A stretch of 64,000 nt of DNA from Cristatella mucedo (GCA_009760855.2 WPIO01000011.1:1047501-1111500), one strand, 5' to 3'. Shown: positions 36,415-48,840, counted from the stretch's first letter. Program-made: numbers and translations. Notes: generated by a model not told the origin, from the sequence alone.

Positions 36415-37680
36415 TCTCATAAAAATAAATGTAAATGTATCTCATAAAAAAAATAATAATTAGCTTTATGAAAGCATTAGCGATTCTCGCGAGAGAGCCA
36501 AATCTTCTGCTAGGCACTTACCATTGTCGGAAAAGAAATCCTATCCATTGATAAGCGTCAGTCCCTGCACAAATGTGGCACGCGCGACCGCGAATGACGA
36601 TTAACATTGGGCCAGGCGTACGGTGTAAGGAAATTTAGTTAGTGAGCTTCAGTTTTGCTTTCTACGCCACCGGATACCCGCTTGCAGGGCGATGTTGAGT
36701 TGTCAGTTGGTTGCCAACTCCAAGTGTTGTCAGCATAAGAGGCGCGAAGGCGTGGTTATTAAGTGGATAACTATACTGATTGATTCGAGACAGTATTAAG
36801 TTAACATAGTTGTAGTAGCGTTCGCTGGGAGGGGATTCATTGTGAGTGAGAGAACTCGGAACAGGAAGCAGGAAGGGATCAATCCTAAAGTGAGTGGAAA
36901 GGCATTGAAGTCAATTTACTGCAACAGCTCGTACAGTCAGTATAGGTCAGTGCAGAAGTGGCAGACGTTTCACCGCAGCAGGTTGAAGAAACTCCTTCGC
37001 TACCAACCGCTATGAAACGTCTAGAAATGCAGCATATTGTACTGACCTGTAAAATAATTTATCTTAACAATAATAATGCATTCACATCGTCAGCAAGCTT
37101 CAAGCACCCAGAGGACAGTTGTCGCGGACAGAGCGAATCCTCTGAGGAATCCGTGTGGAGTTTTAGCTTTTTTTTTTAATATCGTGACATCAGGGGATGT
37201 CGTGACGTCAGTCGGGAGTGAGATCCGGACCTTGGGCGCATACGAAACAAAGGCACGGTCTCCAAAGGATTTCATGTTCACTCAAAGCATAGCTAAGCGA
37301 TTTGAGCAAAAGAAAAACAGATGGTGCGAAAGTACCGCGCAAAGTGCGATTGAAAACTATCTTGAATAGTCGGCCGGAGCAAGAGAATGAAGGGATCACA
37401 AAGCGAGCGAGAAATCCTAAAATTGGATACGCTGTAAGGAAGGCGTAGGTCGGCGTAGGTCAATGGGAAATAATAATAGAATAATAATAAGAATATATAA
37501 TAATAATATACTATAATAATAAGATGTAATTCAGCATCTATGACGATAATGAGAGAGATAAGCCTAATTGCAGAGCGTTGAACCAACGGCCAGCGTCGTT
37601 TAGTGCAGACAGGAAGACCTGTGAGTAGTGAGCTGTAGAAGTCTAGAAGCTGGAACGCATGAACCTACGCGATAGCTACG
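36415..37680 (-). mobile_element. Old, divergent LINE-B copy
   Basis: The minus strand at 37281-37150 reads KSFGDRAFVSYAPK and SLPTDVTTSPDVTILKKKAK, the family C-terminal block. At 36440-36540 is a diverged family 3' end (TCTTCTGCTAGGCACTTACC). At 37560-37640 is the matching upstream phrase (AATTGCAGAGCGTTGAACCA). The copy is interrupted by unrelated sequence at 36545-37150. Confidence 0.6.
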
Positions 37681-38519
37681 TGATGTTCTTATCCAAAAAG
37701 GCCTCAATTTAAAGTATGTCCGTGTGCTTTCGGAAATAGCACTTCGAACTTTATAAAAAAAAAGAGTGCACATTTCAGTAATTTGGCATGAATATACAGA
37801 GTCTCTTTGACGACACAAGAACTTCCGGGAGCAGTGAATCAGAGTCTCCGGATAAACGCTCTGCAATCATCGTCACGCTCCTCACTGGAATCAGGAAAAC
37901 ACAATTTCGGGCAATCCATTGTCATCTTCAAAAAATGCTGCGCTAAGGCGGAGCCGAAATTTTTTACGGAATTCAATATAAGCATCTGGCCTGGATTAAA
38001 AATAATTTTATGTGCTGTCATTTTGAGCCAAAGATCTGCGTACATTACATATTATATATGCTGAAACTTTCTCGGAAGCTCGCCATTGTAATGGTGCTGC
38101 TACAGTGGTCTGTAGCGGTAGCTCATCTCACCTTCCGCGAAGCCGATTACAAAATAGCAAATGGAGTTTAAACTACTCGCTAATTACTGTAAAAAATTCA
38201 AGACAGGCCACGTGATTGACGGTCGAGGGTTGAAGGTAGCGGCTGCCGAACCCGTAGGCTCCACAGGGCAATGTCGTCTGGTCGTCGTCAGCGACGTCGT
38301 GGCCGCCGAACTTGGGCCCCACCCAGCCTCGGCCTTCACCTTGGCGCGGCAAGCAGAGTCGCATTCTCACTCGCAGCGAACGAAAGGCCAAGGTTATGTC
38401 GAGTTTATGCCACGCCCTTAAATTCCTGGCCACGCTTACGCTCGGTCGTGCCCATCCGGTCGACAAGCGAGAACAGCGCAATTGCATAATAGCACCATAA
38501 TGCAAGGATCATTTTTAAT
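37681..38519. other. No gene seen
   Basis: ORFs on both strands at 38161-38505 overlap and show no domain. Confidence 0.35.
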
Positions 38520-38590
38520 AAGTATTTTGCATAGCACCCACAGAGAAAAAAATCTTCCCCTCAAGGTACTTTGTAACTCGCTATATGAGA
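38520..38590 (-). mobile_element. LINE-B/SINE-B tail fragment
   Basis: TTGCATAGCACCCACAGAGA then CTCAAGGTACTTTGTAACTC is the shared 3' end. Too short to assign to LINE or SINE. Confidence 0.5.
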
Positions 38591-38824
38591 AGCAATGCAG
38601 CAAGCAGGAGTTAACGGCAGACGAGATATCGTCTCCTCAGACGAGCGTGCAGTAGCGTGCAGCGAGACACGTGGCCGCTGGACGTAAGAGGGGCGCCTTG
38701 CGCCCGCGAGCGCTACAGCTGTCGGCGATCGGAGCCCGCCCAAGAGTGGAGAGCGAAGATGTCTACTTTGCGCTCGACGAACGAGCAGTGGGCTTCAGCC
38801 CAATAATAAATAATTAAAACGATA

Positions 38825-38868
38825 ATTTGCTTGCATAGCGCCCACAGAGAACTTAATCTTTCTCTCTA
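38825..38868 (-). mobile_element. LINE-B 3' end, left part split by SINE-A
   Basis: GCATAGCGCCCACAGAGAAC then TTAATCTTTCTCT is the family terminus. The next expected bases (CTAGGCACTTTACATTC) appear only after the SINE-A, at 39051. Confidence 0.75.
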
Positions 38869-39050
38869 AAAATAAATAAAAATAAATGCTAGCTGATTTA
38901 ACAGCCTATTTTTGCATAGCGGCAGAAGAGCCTTTACGGCTATCACCACCGCTTGCAGTGGCGATAAAGGATCGCCCACCATAGGATTTGAACCCACAAC
39001 CCCTGAGGTCGTGAAAAGCAATCACCTTACCTAGTCAGCCATTACGGCTC
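38869..39050 (-). mobile_element. SINE-A inserted in LINE-B
   Basis: An AAAATAAATAAAAATAAATG tail, CTAGCTGATTTAACAGCCTA, CTATCACCACCGCTTGCAGT, GGATTTGAACCCACAAC (B-box complement) and CACCTTACCTAGTCAGCCAT (A-box side). CTCT at both junctions is a possible target-site duplication. Confidence 0.87.
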
Positions 39051-40140
39051 TCTAGGCACTTTACATTCGCTGTAAAGAAAGCAAGATGGAACGGCTAGTG
39101 ATAACGGGCAAAATGTCAACAAGAAAAGCATGGCTAATGCGACATACACTGTATCAATTTGTAAATTTGGTTGGTGGCGGCATGCACATGGGCAGCACGC
39201 TTAAGCACATAAAGGTCAAATCATAAGAATCATCACAGATGCTTTCAAAAACAAAAATGTATAGCGTGTTTTTAAATGTTGTCAAGTTTGGGGGCTGTCG
39301 TGACATCATTTGGGAGTGAGTCCTAGGCTTTGAAAGCAGACGAGTTAAAGGCACGGTCTTCAAATGATTGAAGGTACTTAAGAGGTACGGCTAAACGATT
39401 GGATTCAGAGAAGCTGGTGGTGCGACGCCTAGCCTAGGTGGTGGAGTAGGTCTTATAGGTAGGCTGGAGCCAGATTGAAAGAATTTAAAAGTGAGTGAAA
39501 AAACCTTTAAGTCGATGCGCTGCTTGACTGGGAGCCAGTGCAGGTCGGCAAAAAGGGGTGTGATGTGGCGACTGCTACGCTCAAGACAGACAAGCCTAGC
39601 TGTAGAGCTTTGCACCAGCTGTAAGCACTTGGTTCACGGACCGGATAGACCAGCAAGCAATTTTTTTTCAAGCAATGAATTTTAGAATTCGAATCGGAAC
39701 TTTGCCAATTATTCGACCAATTTGGATCCACTATAGTCAAAGCAAGCCCGAATTGTAGCCATGTTATGTAACTGAAAGTAGGCAGACTGTACTGTGAGGC
39801 AGCCGTTGTCGTCCAGTGCTCGGACACTTGGGACCAGGCTATTTAGATTTCGTACAGATGCAACAGGAGATATGCTGGCAGAGCCGATTTTGAGCATTAA
39901 GCTTTCCAATTTCTGAGTCACACTAGGCTCGCCTATAAGTAATAAGTTGGTTATATAATCCTTTGATTTGAGAAAGTTTGCAGCCATCCATGTGCTTATG
40001 TCAGCAGTACGTGCCGCCAGTGAGTTTAGAGAGTTCGTCGTGATGGAGGGCTGGGATAAATCAAAGCAACGGTGCAGCTGAGTGCCATCTAAATAGAAGC
40101 GAAAGCCTATATTGTGCTTGGCGACCATATCAAGTGTCAC
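39051..40140 (-). mobile_element. LINE-B, partial RT and C-terminus
   Basis: On the minus strand: a diverged FYLDGTQLHRCFDLSQPS in place of [12 protein letters not shown] (about 40050-40110), MAANFLKSKDYITNLLLIGE (about 39925), a YFQLHNMATIRACFDYSG block, and then LVCLERSSRHITPLFADLHW (about 39550). Loss of the catalytic DD marks a dead copy. The frame is broken repeatedly. Confidence 0.87.
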
Positions 40141-40228
40141 CCTGAGTTGTAGCCGTTAAGACCAAAATAGGCTACGCGTAAATTGCTGAAGTGGTCGCCC
40201 CGCTCCAGGAGGCCAGCAACGAGATGTA

Positions 40229-40406
<178 letters not shown>

Positions 40407-40784
40407 CACCTGTCACGTGTCACGTGAGGCGGCCAAATGAGAGCAGAAAACGAGGGGGCCAGCAATGCGGAAGGTCAAGTGACTCTCTCGCAATTGGTCG
40501 ACCCGAGCAGATAGCTGCGGGTGAGAGCATCAGTCAATCGGGTGCTGCGTCGGTAAGTTGCCACCCGGACTCCGAATAGTAGAAGCTGCAATGCCGACTT
40601 TCTGCGCCTACGAACAGAAGGCCCGATCGCAAAAGATTTTAGCTTAGTGAGAGGATGGCGCGAGACGCACTGAAGGAGCACGTGACGCTATAGTGCACTG
40701 GCGCTCGGAAAGGCAGCCTGGAGAAACCTAGTGAAGCAACCTGTATGTACAGGTATGCATGCCTGCATGCGGGTAAATGGCAGT

Positions 40785-41700
40785 CTGTAACTCCACAAAG
40801 GCTACGTGGACGTTACACGGGTATTTATCTTAGAGGGAGAATATAAACTGTGAAGAGAAGCCGACAAACCACAGACCCCTAAGGTACCCCACCCCTTTCA
40901 GTGGTTCGTTCCTCAGATTATCTTTTTCCGCTCCCATCAATACTCTCTGGTCTCCCACTGGGATAGGACCTTAACCATTGCAGTGCACTACCAGTGATGC
41001 GTAGTTAAGATGAGAGGCGCGCGCTCAAAAAGGACTTAGTGATCGATACCGTCAAAAGCTGTCGTAAGATTGAGCACAACAAGCAGTGAGACTCTACCTA
41101 AGTCTGCATTCCTAAGTAGGTCGTTAAACACCTGAAACCATGCTGAATTTAGAGTGATTAGCTCTAAAATCTAGACTGAAACTTACTAGCAAGGTTTCAA
41201 TGCACGAATTCAGCTGGTCTGCCACGGCTCGTCTCAGTGTCCTTGATAGATAGAAGGCAGGAAGATGGAAGATGGAAGAAGGACGACTGGGCGAAAAGAT
41301 TTTCCAGTTTTCTTGGTATAGTGTTACTTTCTTATCTATTAGCCTAACTATACAGCCTTTTTAAATGGACAGGAACCGTCACCTGAGGTTAATGAAATAA
41401 TTATAATGTTGGTTACGCATGGTAGCAGCAGACCTGTGCGTCTTAGAAGTGGAACAGCATTTTAGAAGTATAAGTCTAGAGGACTAGCAGTCTTTGCTGA
41501 TTGGAAGATGAATTTCACGAGGTCATTTTTTAAATTTGGATATGCGCTCCGAAAGGATATCTATGGTGGTCTATTGCGTCGACTGCTGCTGAGAGATCAC
41601 ATCCGTATTGTACAGGAGATCATACAAAATCCAAACTGAGCATAGCCTTGCCCACAGTTAGCTCTAAATTCTGATCAGAACTTGCTAGCTAGATCCAATG
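40785..41700 (-). mobile_element. LINE-C: two tandem decayed RT fragments
   Basis: The minus strand gives LVVLNLTTAFDGIDH (about 41041-41090) and, in a second fragment, CDLSAAVDAIDHHRYP (about 41560-41610). These are two versions of the RT motif DLSAAFDTIDH. The flanking phrases AGCTCTAAAATCTAGACTGA (41160) and AGCTCTAAATTCTGATCAGA (41660) are homologous, so two copies of one region lie in the same orientation. It differs from LINE-A and LINE-B in the rest of its sequence. Confidence 0.6.
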
Positions 41701-43967
41701 AACTGATGTAATTGTAGTTTGATACTCTGGTGACACACAAGCGACGACACGGGAACAGCGAGAGGCCGTAAACAGCCGTGTATTTGGCTGACGCTCGCAG
41801 CAGCGCAACGGCTCACAGACAGCCGTTCTTCCCGGGCGACCGCCGCGCTCCCATTGCCGCTCCTCGGCAAGCGGCGACTCACCCTCATAAAACCGTATCC
41901 CCATAAGCCGACATGGCTCATAAGCCCGAAGCAGTGCCATAAACTCCGCTGGGCCGTACCCCGGCCTACTAAGACAATGAACCCCGTGATCTCAAGATCA
42001 CAAAGTTCGGCAGCAAAACAAGCCTACTGCAAAAGCAATGCACCACTCGGCATTGCGCGCGAATGCAGAGCTGGTGGCTACCAATTTCCTCGGTCTTAGT
42101 CGTGCCTACGTTGCGTCTTGAATCTGACTGGCCGAGCGGACGACTGTTACTTTGGTTTCCTGCAATCTGGTGTCGGCTCTTTTTAATGAGTGACCTACCT
42201 ACAGCAGTTTTCAGACGGGTAGAGGGACTTCGCCAAGAACCGCGGACATGTTCACAATATTTTTTATGCCGAAGCAACAGGTCTTTGCACCTCGTAAGGA
42301 GAACTGCTAGGTTAGGATTAAGAGGACCACCGATCTTAAGCCTGAGAGACAAATGTAGTGATGAGTTTGTTGGACTCGCGTGGGGAAGGAGGAGAAAGAG
42401 GAAGAGCAGGCTGCTGGTGAGCGCTTGCAGTCTTGCAGGGACGGCAGTGAGGAGTGGAGTAGCTCAATTCCTCTTTCGGACCAACAAAGAATTCGGAGGA
42501 ACGCTCTGCCAAGTCATCGACGGGATTACTGATCAAGTATGCTTGTCTTTGAGCAGTTAAGAAGACGGTCAGTAGTGGACGTTGATATCATTGGCCGTCG
42601 GTCTGCGATTCAAATGTTTCTCTATAAAATGTGGTCCTGACTTTAGCTAAAGTGAATCGATACGACCTGCGTTAACCCTCAGATGATGCTAAAGGGTTCC
42701 GGCGTAGAGTTCCGACGTTTTGGCGGTCTTTTCTAGCCTGCGCTTAGTGCTCCGTGCTTTCTGCAAGAGAGTACTAAAATAAAGGACGTCTGTCCGGAGC
42801 TTGACCTGTATAGGACGTTGGCTAGAAGCTGCACGCACGGATAAGGGAAGGTAAAGGCTGGGGTCCATCAGATGGGCAGAGAGCGAAGTTTGCTGCGAAC
42901 ATCATTAATATCTAAACGCTTTGTGTTTGTTGACTCGTGTTTGATTTTGGATTCAGAAACAGAAACACAATCTAGGGAGAATGAAAGCCGTATGCGCTCA
43001 GATACGCAGGAAAAGGGTGACGACATAATTCAATAGAGTATAATTTCTGGAGAAAATCTAGTCGTTGTGTGGCCTCTTATGTGCGCTGTGCATTGAACTC
43101 GAGCAGGTAAGTGGAAACGCTCAGACACTGACTGCCCGTTGGAACACGTCGGGTCAGACGGGCTTAGAAAACAGATATTTATATCACCATCATGATCAGA
43201 GGGCGATTACGGATGAAAAAACTGAGAAAGGGTCAGAAAAGTTGTGCTGTAATTTCTTATTATGGACAATTGTTATTTCTGAAATACTGACAACCTAGCG
43301 CTAGCTAGACAGGAATAAAAGATTCAAAAGATTTTCAGTACGAAGCCGAGAAAAACTTGAGATTAAATAAGGTTCAAGCGACAATGATGAATATACAACC
43401 ACGTTTCGACGATGTCTGAGCATTAAAGGACGAAAAACCTTATAAAGTAGCATCGGTCCGATGGCCCCGTTGACTTCAACCAGGTCTGGGTAGCAGCGAA
43501 AAATGTCTTTTGTGCGATCATGTATCGTGCTGCTGCTAGCAGCTAGCTGTCTATTGCACAAAAGGGGGCGTATTCCAGAGTCACGAGTTGAAAGCGGTCA
43601 CCGAGGCTGGCGTCGCCTTTATCGCAGCTAAGACAGACTCCTTCGAGAAGCCCACAATGCCTCGGCGGACGTCTATGCTAACTCCGAAGCCGTGAATCAT
43701 GCATCCGGCATTCCTAAAAATAGCCGCCAGGCCTGCGGCGACGTGTGGCTAGCTGATCAGGAACTGTCGTTCCCCCCCCCCCCCCCGCGTAACTATAGAC
43801 ACACTCGCCGTTTATGTAGTCGGTCGCTTCCTGCCTGCATCGCTGCTGATCAGCTGCTGTTGGGCGCATCATCACGTGGCCATCACGTTAGGTCACTCGG
43901 GCGAGTTGAAACCTTCCCGCTGAGCGCACCACAAAGTGATCAGAGGACATCAAAAGCTCACTCCATG
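41701..43967. other. About 2.3 kb without assigned gene
   Basis: The ORFs at 41689-41940 (minus), 42063-42560 (plus) and 43301-43561 (minus) have no recognised domain. A C run of about 14 lies at 43773-43787. Some of this may be older LINE sequence beyond recognition. Confidence 0.35.
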
Positions 43968-45155
43968 TCGGTGTAGCCGATTTCAGTACGCATTCGGCGG
44001 CCAACAAACCTCGTCTCACGCAATAAAAGAGAAAACGAGGAAGCATAGCTGAGTCCGGAGAGCAGTTGCTGTAGTGAGTGACATGGAAGTAGCAGTTCAT
44101 CACGGCTGAAAACGATGTGCCACAGTCGGCAGCAGGAGAGTATTTGTCGTTGCGTAAGAATTGTGGAAGCGAGCTCCAAAGTCTAGGAACTGCAGACCAA
44201 AAGCTACTGCCGCCAACTGCCTTTAAGCCGAGGAACGGAACAGTCAATTTATTGTCCACACAGGACCTGAGGGCGCGAAGAGGCTGAAATTGGTGCAGCA
44301 GTTCAGCTAGGTACGAAGGAGCCAAGCCGTAGCGGGCCTTGTGGGTCAGCGTAAGAACTGTGCTCTGTATTCGTTGATCAACCGGCAGCTGTACTGGCTC
44401 TTTTAGCCAACAAGACACGTGGTCAAACCTCTGGGATTTGCCACCTAGCCTTTCAGCTATATTCATAGCCAGCTGCAGTGGCCTAGTGCTTTCTTTCGAT
44501 AGTCCAGTCAAAAGGGAATTACAATTATCTTGCCGAGACAGCCACTGAGCTAGTTGAACTTCTTGCAAGCCACCGTGGAAGACACAGTTCCTAATGGTAA
44601 AGAGAGATTGAACGCGATGACTAGCTGTAGAAGCTGTCTTCTTAACGAAGCTTGAAAATTTAGGCGGCTGTCGAAGACGGCAGCTAAATACTGAGTACAA
44701 GGTGGCGGTCCCACAATAGCATCACCTATTAAAAGAGCAAGGCCTTCTAGTCCAGCCACACGCTTGGAGTGTCCTATGAGTAGCAGTTCCATTGTATCTT
44801 GCTTAGTTAAAGGAAATTTGCCGACATCCAGGATCGAATGTCTGCAAGGCAAGCATTCAGTTTTATCAATCGCAGATTCCGACGGTTTAAATGACAAATA
44901 CAGCTGAGTATCGTCAGCATAAAAGTGATAACATATTCCAAGGTCCCGAATCATTTTTATAGAGGTTGAGTGTAAATGAAGAACAGCAAAGGACCGAGGA
45001 CAGACCCTTGAGGGACAGGTGACTGGTCTGGTGGATGAGATCTGACCCCCCCCCAACACGACACGGATTGAACACTATCAGACAAGTACGATTTGAACCA
45101 TGCCAGTGCTTCGTCTTCCCGACCGATCGTTGCTCTCAATCGTTCAAGTAGGAAA
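43968..45155 (-). mobile_element. LINE-A, RT core to 3' region
   Basis: Minus-strand landmarks: [20 protein letters not shown] (about 45080-45135), [20 protein letters not shown] with the catalytic YADD preserved (about 44900-44950), MELLLIGHSKRVAGLEGLAL (about 44750), and the C-terminal block SLPQFLRNDKYSPAADCG (about 44130). It lacks the tail at its left end and stops at a TTTAGGG-like repeat at its right end. Confidence 0.9.
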
Positions 45156-45159
45156 TCGT

Positions 45160-45475
45160 GTTTAGGGTGGTGCAGGGTTTGGGGTGTAGGGTTCGGGGTG
45201 CATGGCGTAGGGTTTAGGGTGTAGGGTATGGTGTGTAGGGTGTAGGGTTTAGGATGTGGGGTTTATGGTGTAGGGTTTAAGGTGTAGGGTTTAGGGTATA
45301 GGTTTAGGGTTTAAGGTTTATATTGTAGGGTTTGGGTTTAGGACCTAGGGTTTGGGGTGTATGGTTTGGGTATATGATTTGGGGTGTAAGGTTTGCATTA
45401 AGGGTTCAGGGTTTCGAGTTTTTCTTTTCGGGTTACGGACTTCGGCTTTTGAGTTAGGGTTTAGGCTTGCTGGCC
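45160..45475. repeat. Degenerate telomere-like (TTTAGGG/GTGTAGGG)n
   Basis: Repeated GTTTAGGG, GTGTAGGG and GGGTTTGGGG units with frequent base changes over about 310 bp, G-rich on the plus strand. The 7-8 bp periodicity is irregular. Confidence 0.9.
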
Positions 45476-46480
45476 AGGGCTATGGGAGGCTGTAGCGTGA
45501 GAACATGTATTTTCTATGCTATGTCATTTAGTCTGTGAACCCGTAACGCGGTTTTTTTATAACATGGTATCAAATCTACCGTTACACAACGCCTATCATG
45601 GAAACGGCAGCTATATTGCAGTTAAAAACGGCACGGTGGCCCGCACCATTAGACGCCGTGGCGTGTGAAAGCGCGTGCGCAATAACACGAACTTTTGCGT
45701 ATAAACGCGGAATACTGTCTTCTATGATGTTGAATCAAAATTGCTGTTGCGCAACGCTTGTGGTGTTAATGGCAGCTGTATTGCCGATTGATTATGCAGG
45801 GAGGCTGGCTGACCCGGGCCACTGGAGGTCAGAGCATGAGAACACGACAGTGCAACACGCATGAACTTTGCAGGGTAAGCCAGGAACTATTATTATTTGT
45901 AATTTGAAATTAAAACCGCAGTTCGCGAAGCTTTTGTAGAAATGGCAGCTGTATCACAGTTCAATTATTTATGGCTGCTACCTAGGCCGAGCCACTGGAT
46001 GAGGCCGCCAGCATGAGACCGCGCCAGCGAAATCGCATGAAATCTTGTGGGTAAACGTGCAACACTGTCCTCTATACTTTGAAATTAAAAGCGCAGTTTC
46101 GCGACGCATTTTGTTGAATTGGCAACTTTATTGCAGTTCGGATGCTTTGGGCTGCCTTTACGGGGAGGGCCGTCTAGAACCGTCGCATGAGAACACGCAA
46201 TCGGAGTTGCATGAACTTTGGCCGGTAAACTTGGCATCTGTTCTCTACAATTTATAATCCAAAAAGCGGTTACGTAAAGTACTGTGGAAACGGCAGCTGT
46301 ATCGCGGTTCAAACGTGCAAAAAGGCTTGCCGGCTGGCGGGAGCCATAGCACGACAACGGGCAGGCGAAATCGAATGAAACTTTAGTGTGTAGTCTCGTC
46401 AAGCTACTCTGTGTAACTTGGATTTTTTCTGACGTCTATTATGGAAACGGCAGCTGTATCGCAGAGTGTTGCAGTGTATC
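45476..46480. repeat. Diverged satellite, about 157-177 bp unit, six units
   Basis: The landmark GGCAGCTGTAT(T/C)GCAG begins at 45606, 45771, 45944, 46121, 46292 and 46449 (spacings 165, 173, 177, 171 and 157 bp). Other shared positions are GAGAACACG, CATGAACTTTG(C/G)..GGTAA and TTTGAAATTAAAA.CGCAGTT. Units are strongly diverged, so the array is old. Confidence 0.85.
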
Positions 46481-47484
46481 GCAGTTATTCGCGGCGCGCT
46501 CGTTTGTGAATAAAGCCAGTGTTACAAACGCTGCGTGCGGCTTTCGCGCCCGGTCAGAACGAGGCCGCAAATACAGTACTTTTCTAAGGGCGGTACTCTC
46601 AGTCGACACGCTACGAATATCGGCGACGCCTAAGCCTTGTGGCACGGATAGTTAGTTGTAGGTATTGCACCAATGCCTGCAGGTACGCCTGCAGTAGCAG
46701 GAACACGCAAGCGACGCAGAGCGCTCATACCTCGGACACATATCTAGTCCGTATCCGCAATGCAGAGAGGTTCATTCGACAGCAGCGGACGGTTACAGGC
46801 GTTCAACAGCTGCTATTACAAATGTTGCGTTACAGTGTGTACAGTGGCTCCAGCGGCGGCTCTTCTTGTGGGAGTCTCGCGGAGGCACGGCAGATGAACG
46901 TGAGCGATAAACGAGACTCTCTCTCTTTATTACTCTCAACGCGTACATATACGAGAGCTCGGTGAATCGCAGCAGACGACAAGAAATACAACATTTATTC
47001 GTGGCCTGACGCTGTGCTGCGTCAATGGCTTAACTGTTGGCTACAGGTGAGGCATGTACATAAGTGTCAAGGCGCTTTCGCTAATGAAAATAGCAGAAGC
47101 CACAGACAAACACAACGCGTGCGGCTCTGTGGCCTAGAGCTCAAATCAGCTCCAATCCAATGCCCCGAATTTTGAATCCTTATTATCCGCTTATCTTAGG
47201 GCTCGGCGTTGTTATACGGCCTCGGCAATAAACTATCGTATAATCACATCGCGAATAATGATTACCCGCCATAATATGGCTGGTTTAGCTGGCACCGTTT
47301 TATACCAGGTCATTTTCTACTATGTGCACAACGCCCACATCAGGCTGTTCAACAATATCGTCGGCGTCGGGTTTATATTTACCTTAAGTAAACACGTTTT
47401 CTATCTTTGTAGTTTGGAATTTGAAACTTTTTGTATAGTTTTTAGGGGTTGAATTTTTTGGGTTTATGGTTTAGAGTTTAGTGT
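46481..47484. other. No gene seen
   Basis: No supported ORF. At 47440-47480 a few more GGTTTA/GTTTAG phrases echo the telomere-like repeat, as does 47865-47900. Confidence 0.4.
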
Positions 47485-47840
47485 GCTCCCAAAGCCTGGA
47501 ACTCCCTCCCGACCTGCGTCAGAACATCCCCTGACCTGTGCACATTTAAAAGGAACTTAAAACACACCTATTTAGGACAGCATTTAGTGGGTCTCTGTGA
47601 TTCGTCCTTCGTGTGCTTATGCGTGCTAACACTGGGCGTGCTTCCACTAACCACATTTGCATGCTGACCCTGTGCATGTCACCCCTAACCATGTTATTCA
47701 TTTTGCTTGCTTTTCAAGCATGATTTTACTTACCATTCAATTGCATTTCCCTTTGCAGCAAATGTAAAGCGCCTAGAAAGAGATTAATTTCTCTGAGGGC
47801 ACTTTATCAAGTACATTATTATTATTATTATCATTATAGT
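47485..47840 (+). mobile_element. LINE-B 3' end
   Basis: GCTCCCAAAGCCTGGAACTC (APKAWNS), the 3' UTR phrase ACTAACCACATTTGCATGCT, GTAAAGCGCCTAGAAAGAG, and the ATTATTATTATTATCATT tail. Confidence 0.9.
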
Positions 47841-48254
47841 GGCTGGATTTTGTATTTTTTGTTTGGTTTCGATTTTGGGTTTAGTGTATAGGTTTTTAGA
47901 GAGAAACCATAGCAGACAACGTGACTAAAACGTGTCTATTTAACGTAAATATAAACCTGACGCCGGCGACCGCTTTGAACAGTCAGCTACGAGCACTGTG
48001 CCTGTAGCGAATTCTGACATAGCCGTCTGAACAAGCGACGACGCCATAGCAGCTGCGGCGGAAGGCTGCGTTCCGTTTCGATCAATCTCCTATAATCACG
48101 CTGCTCCGCAGTACCGCGCTGTCGGATCCCTTTCAATCGGCGCAGCTCGAAGCCGAAGGAGTCGCCCGCATCGACCACCAGCCGACTTCAGCAGGTACTG
48201 CTGATGTGAGGTGGCTTAGGGGCGGATAAGCTTAGAGCAGGGTGGCACAGCCTT
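47841..48254. other. No gene seen
   Basis: A short minus ORF (47987-48178) has no domain. GCGGATAAGCTTAGAGCAGG, followed by GTGGCACAGCCTTAGCCCC, occurs at about 48222 and again near 48513, flanking the AT-rich repeat. Confidence 0.4.
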
Positions 48255-48510
48255 AGCCCCCTATTATATATTATGTATATTTATATATTATTTTTTATAT
48301 ATAATATATATATATATATATATTATAGAATGTAATATATATATATATAATATATATATATGTGTGCGTGTGTGTGTATTTATATACAATATATATATAT
48401 ATATTTATATATATATTATAATATAGTAATAATATATAAAATAGTATATATAATATAATTTATGTAATATATATACTTTTTTTATGTAATTATATTTTAT
48501 AATATTCTAA
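48255..48510. repeat. (TA)n-rich compound microsatellite
   Basis: TATATA runs with TAATATATAA interruptions and a GTGTGCGTGTGTGTG patch, flanked on both sides by a copy of the same 40-bp unique sequence. Confidence 0.93.
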
Positions 48511-48654
48511 TAATAAGCACGGATAAGCTTAGAGCAGGGTGGCACAGCCTTAGCCCCCCTCACCGCCGCCGGCAGCTCTTTCAGCTTTAATTTCAGTTTC
48601 GAGCACTTAGGTTCTCATTTGACGATACCTTATCGTCTGCTCTCTACGTACGCC

Positions 48655-48721
48655 TAAAAATCGCTGGCGACAGTCACTTTGGCCTCTGCAGGTTCCAGTC
48701 TGTGGAACTCGCTTCCACAAT
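48655..48721 (+). mobile_element. LINE-A sliver
   Basis: GACAGTCACTTTGGCCTCTG then GGAACTCGCTTCCACAATT match the GDRSFSSAGPRLWNSLPQ coding segment. Confidence 0.7.
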
Positions 48722-48800
48722 TAATAATAATACGAATAATACATTTGTATACCGCCCTCAGAGAACCGAATTTATTTTTAGGCACTTGAAGTGGCCATAC
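48722..48800 (-). mobile_element. LINE-B 3' end
   Basis: Tail TAATAATAATACGAATAATA, then ATACCGCCCTCAGAGAACCG and TTTAGGCACTTGAAG. Confidence 0.75.
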
Positions 48801-48840
48801 CTAATGCCTCACGGTGCTTACGGCAGACACTTAATGCATT

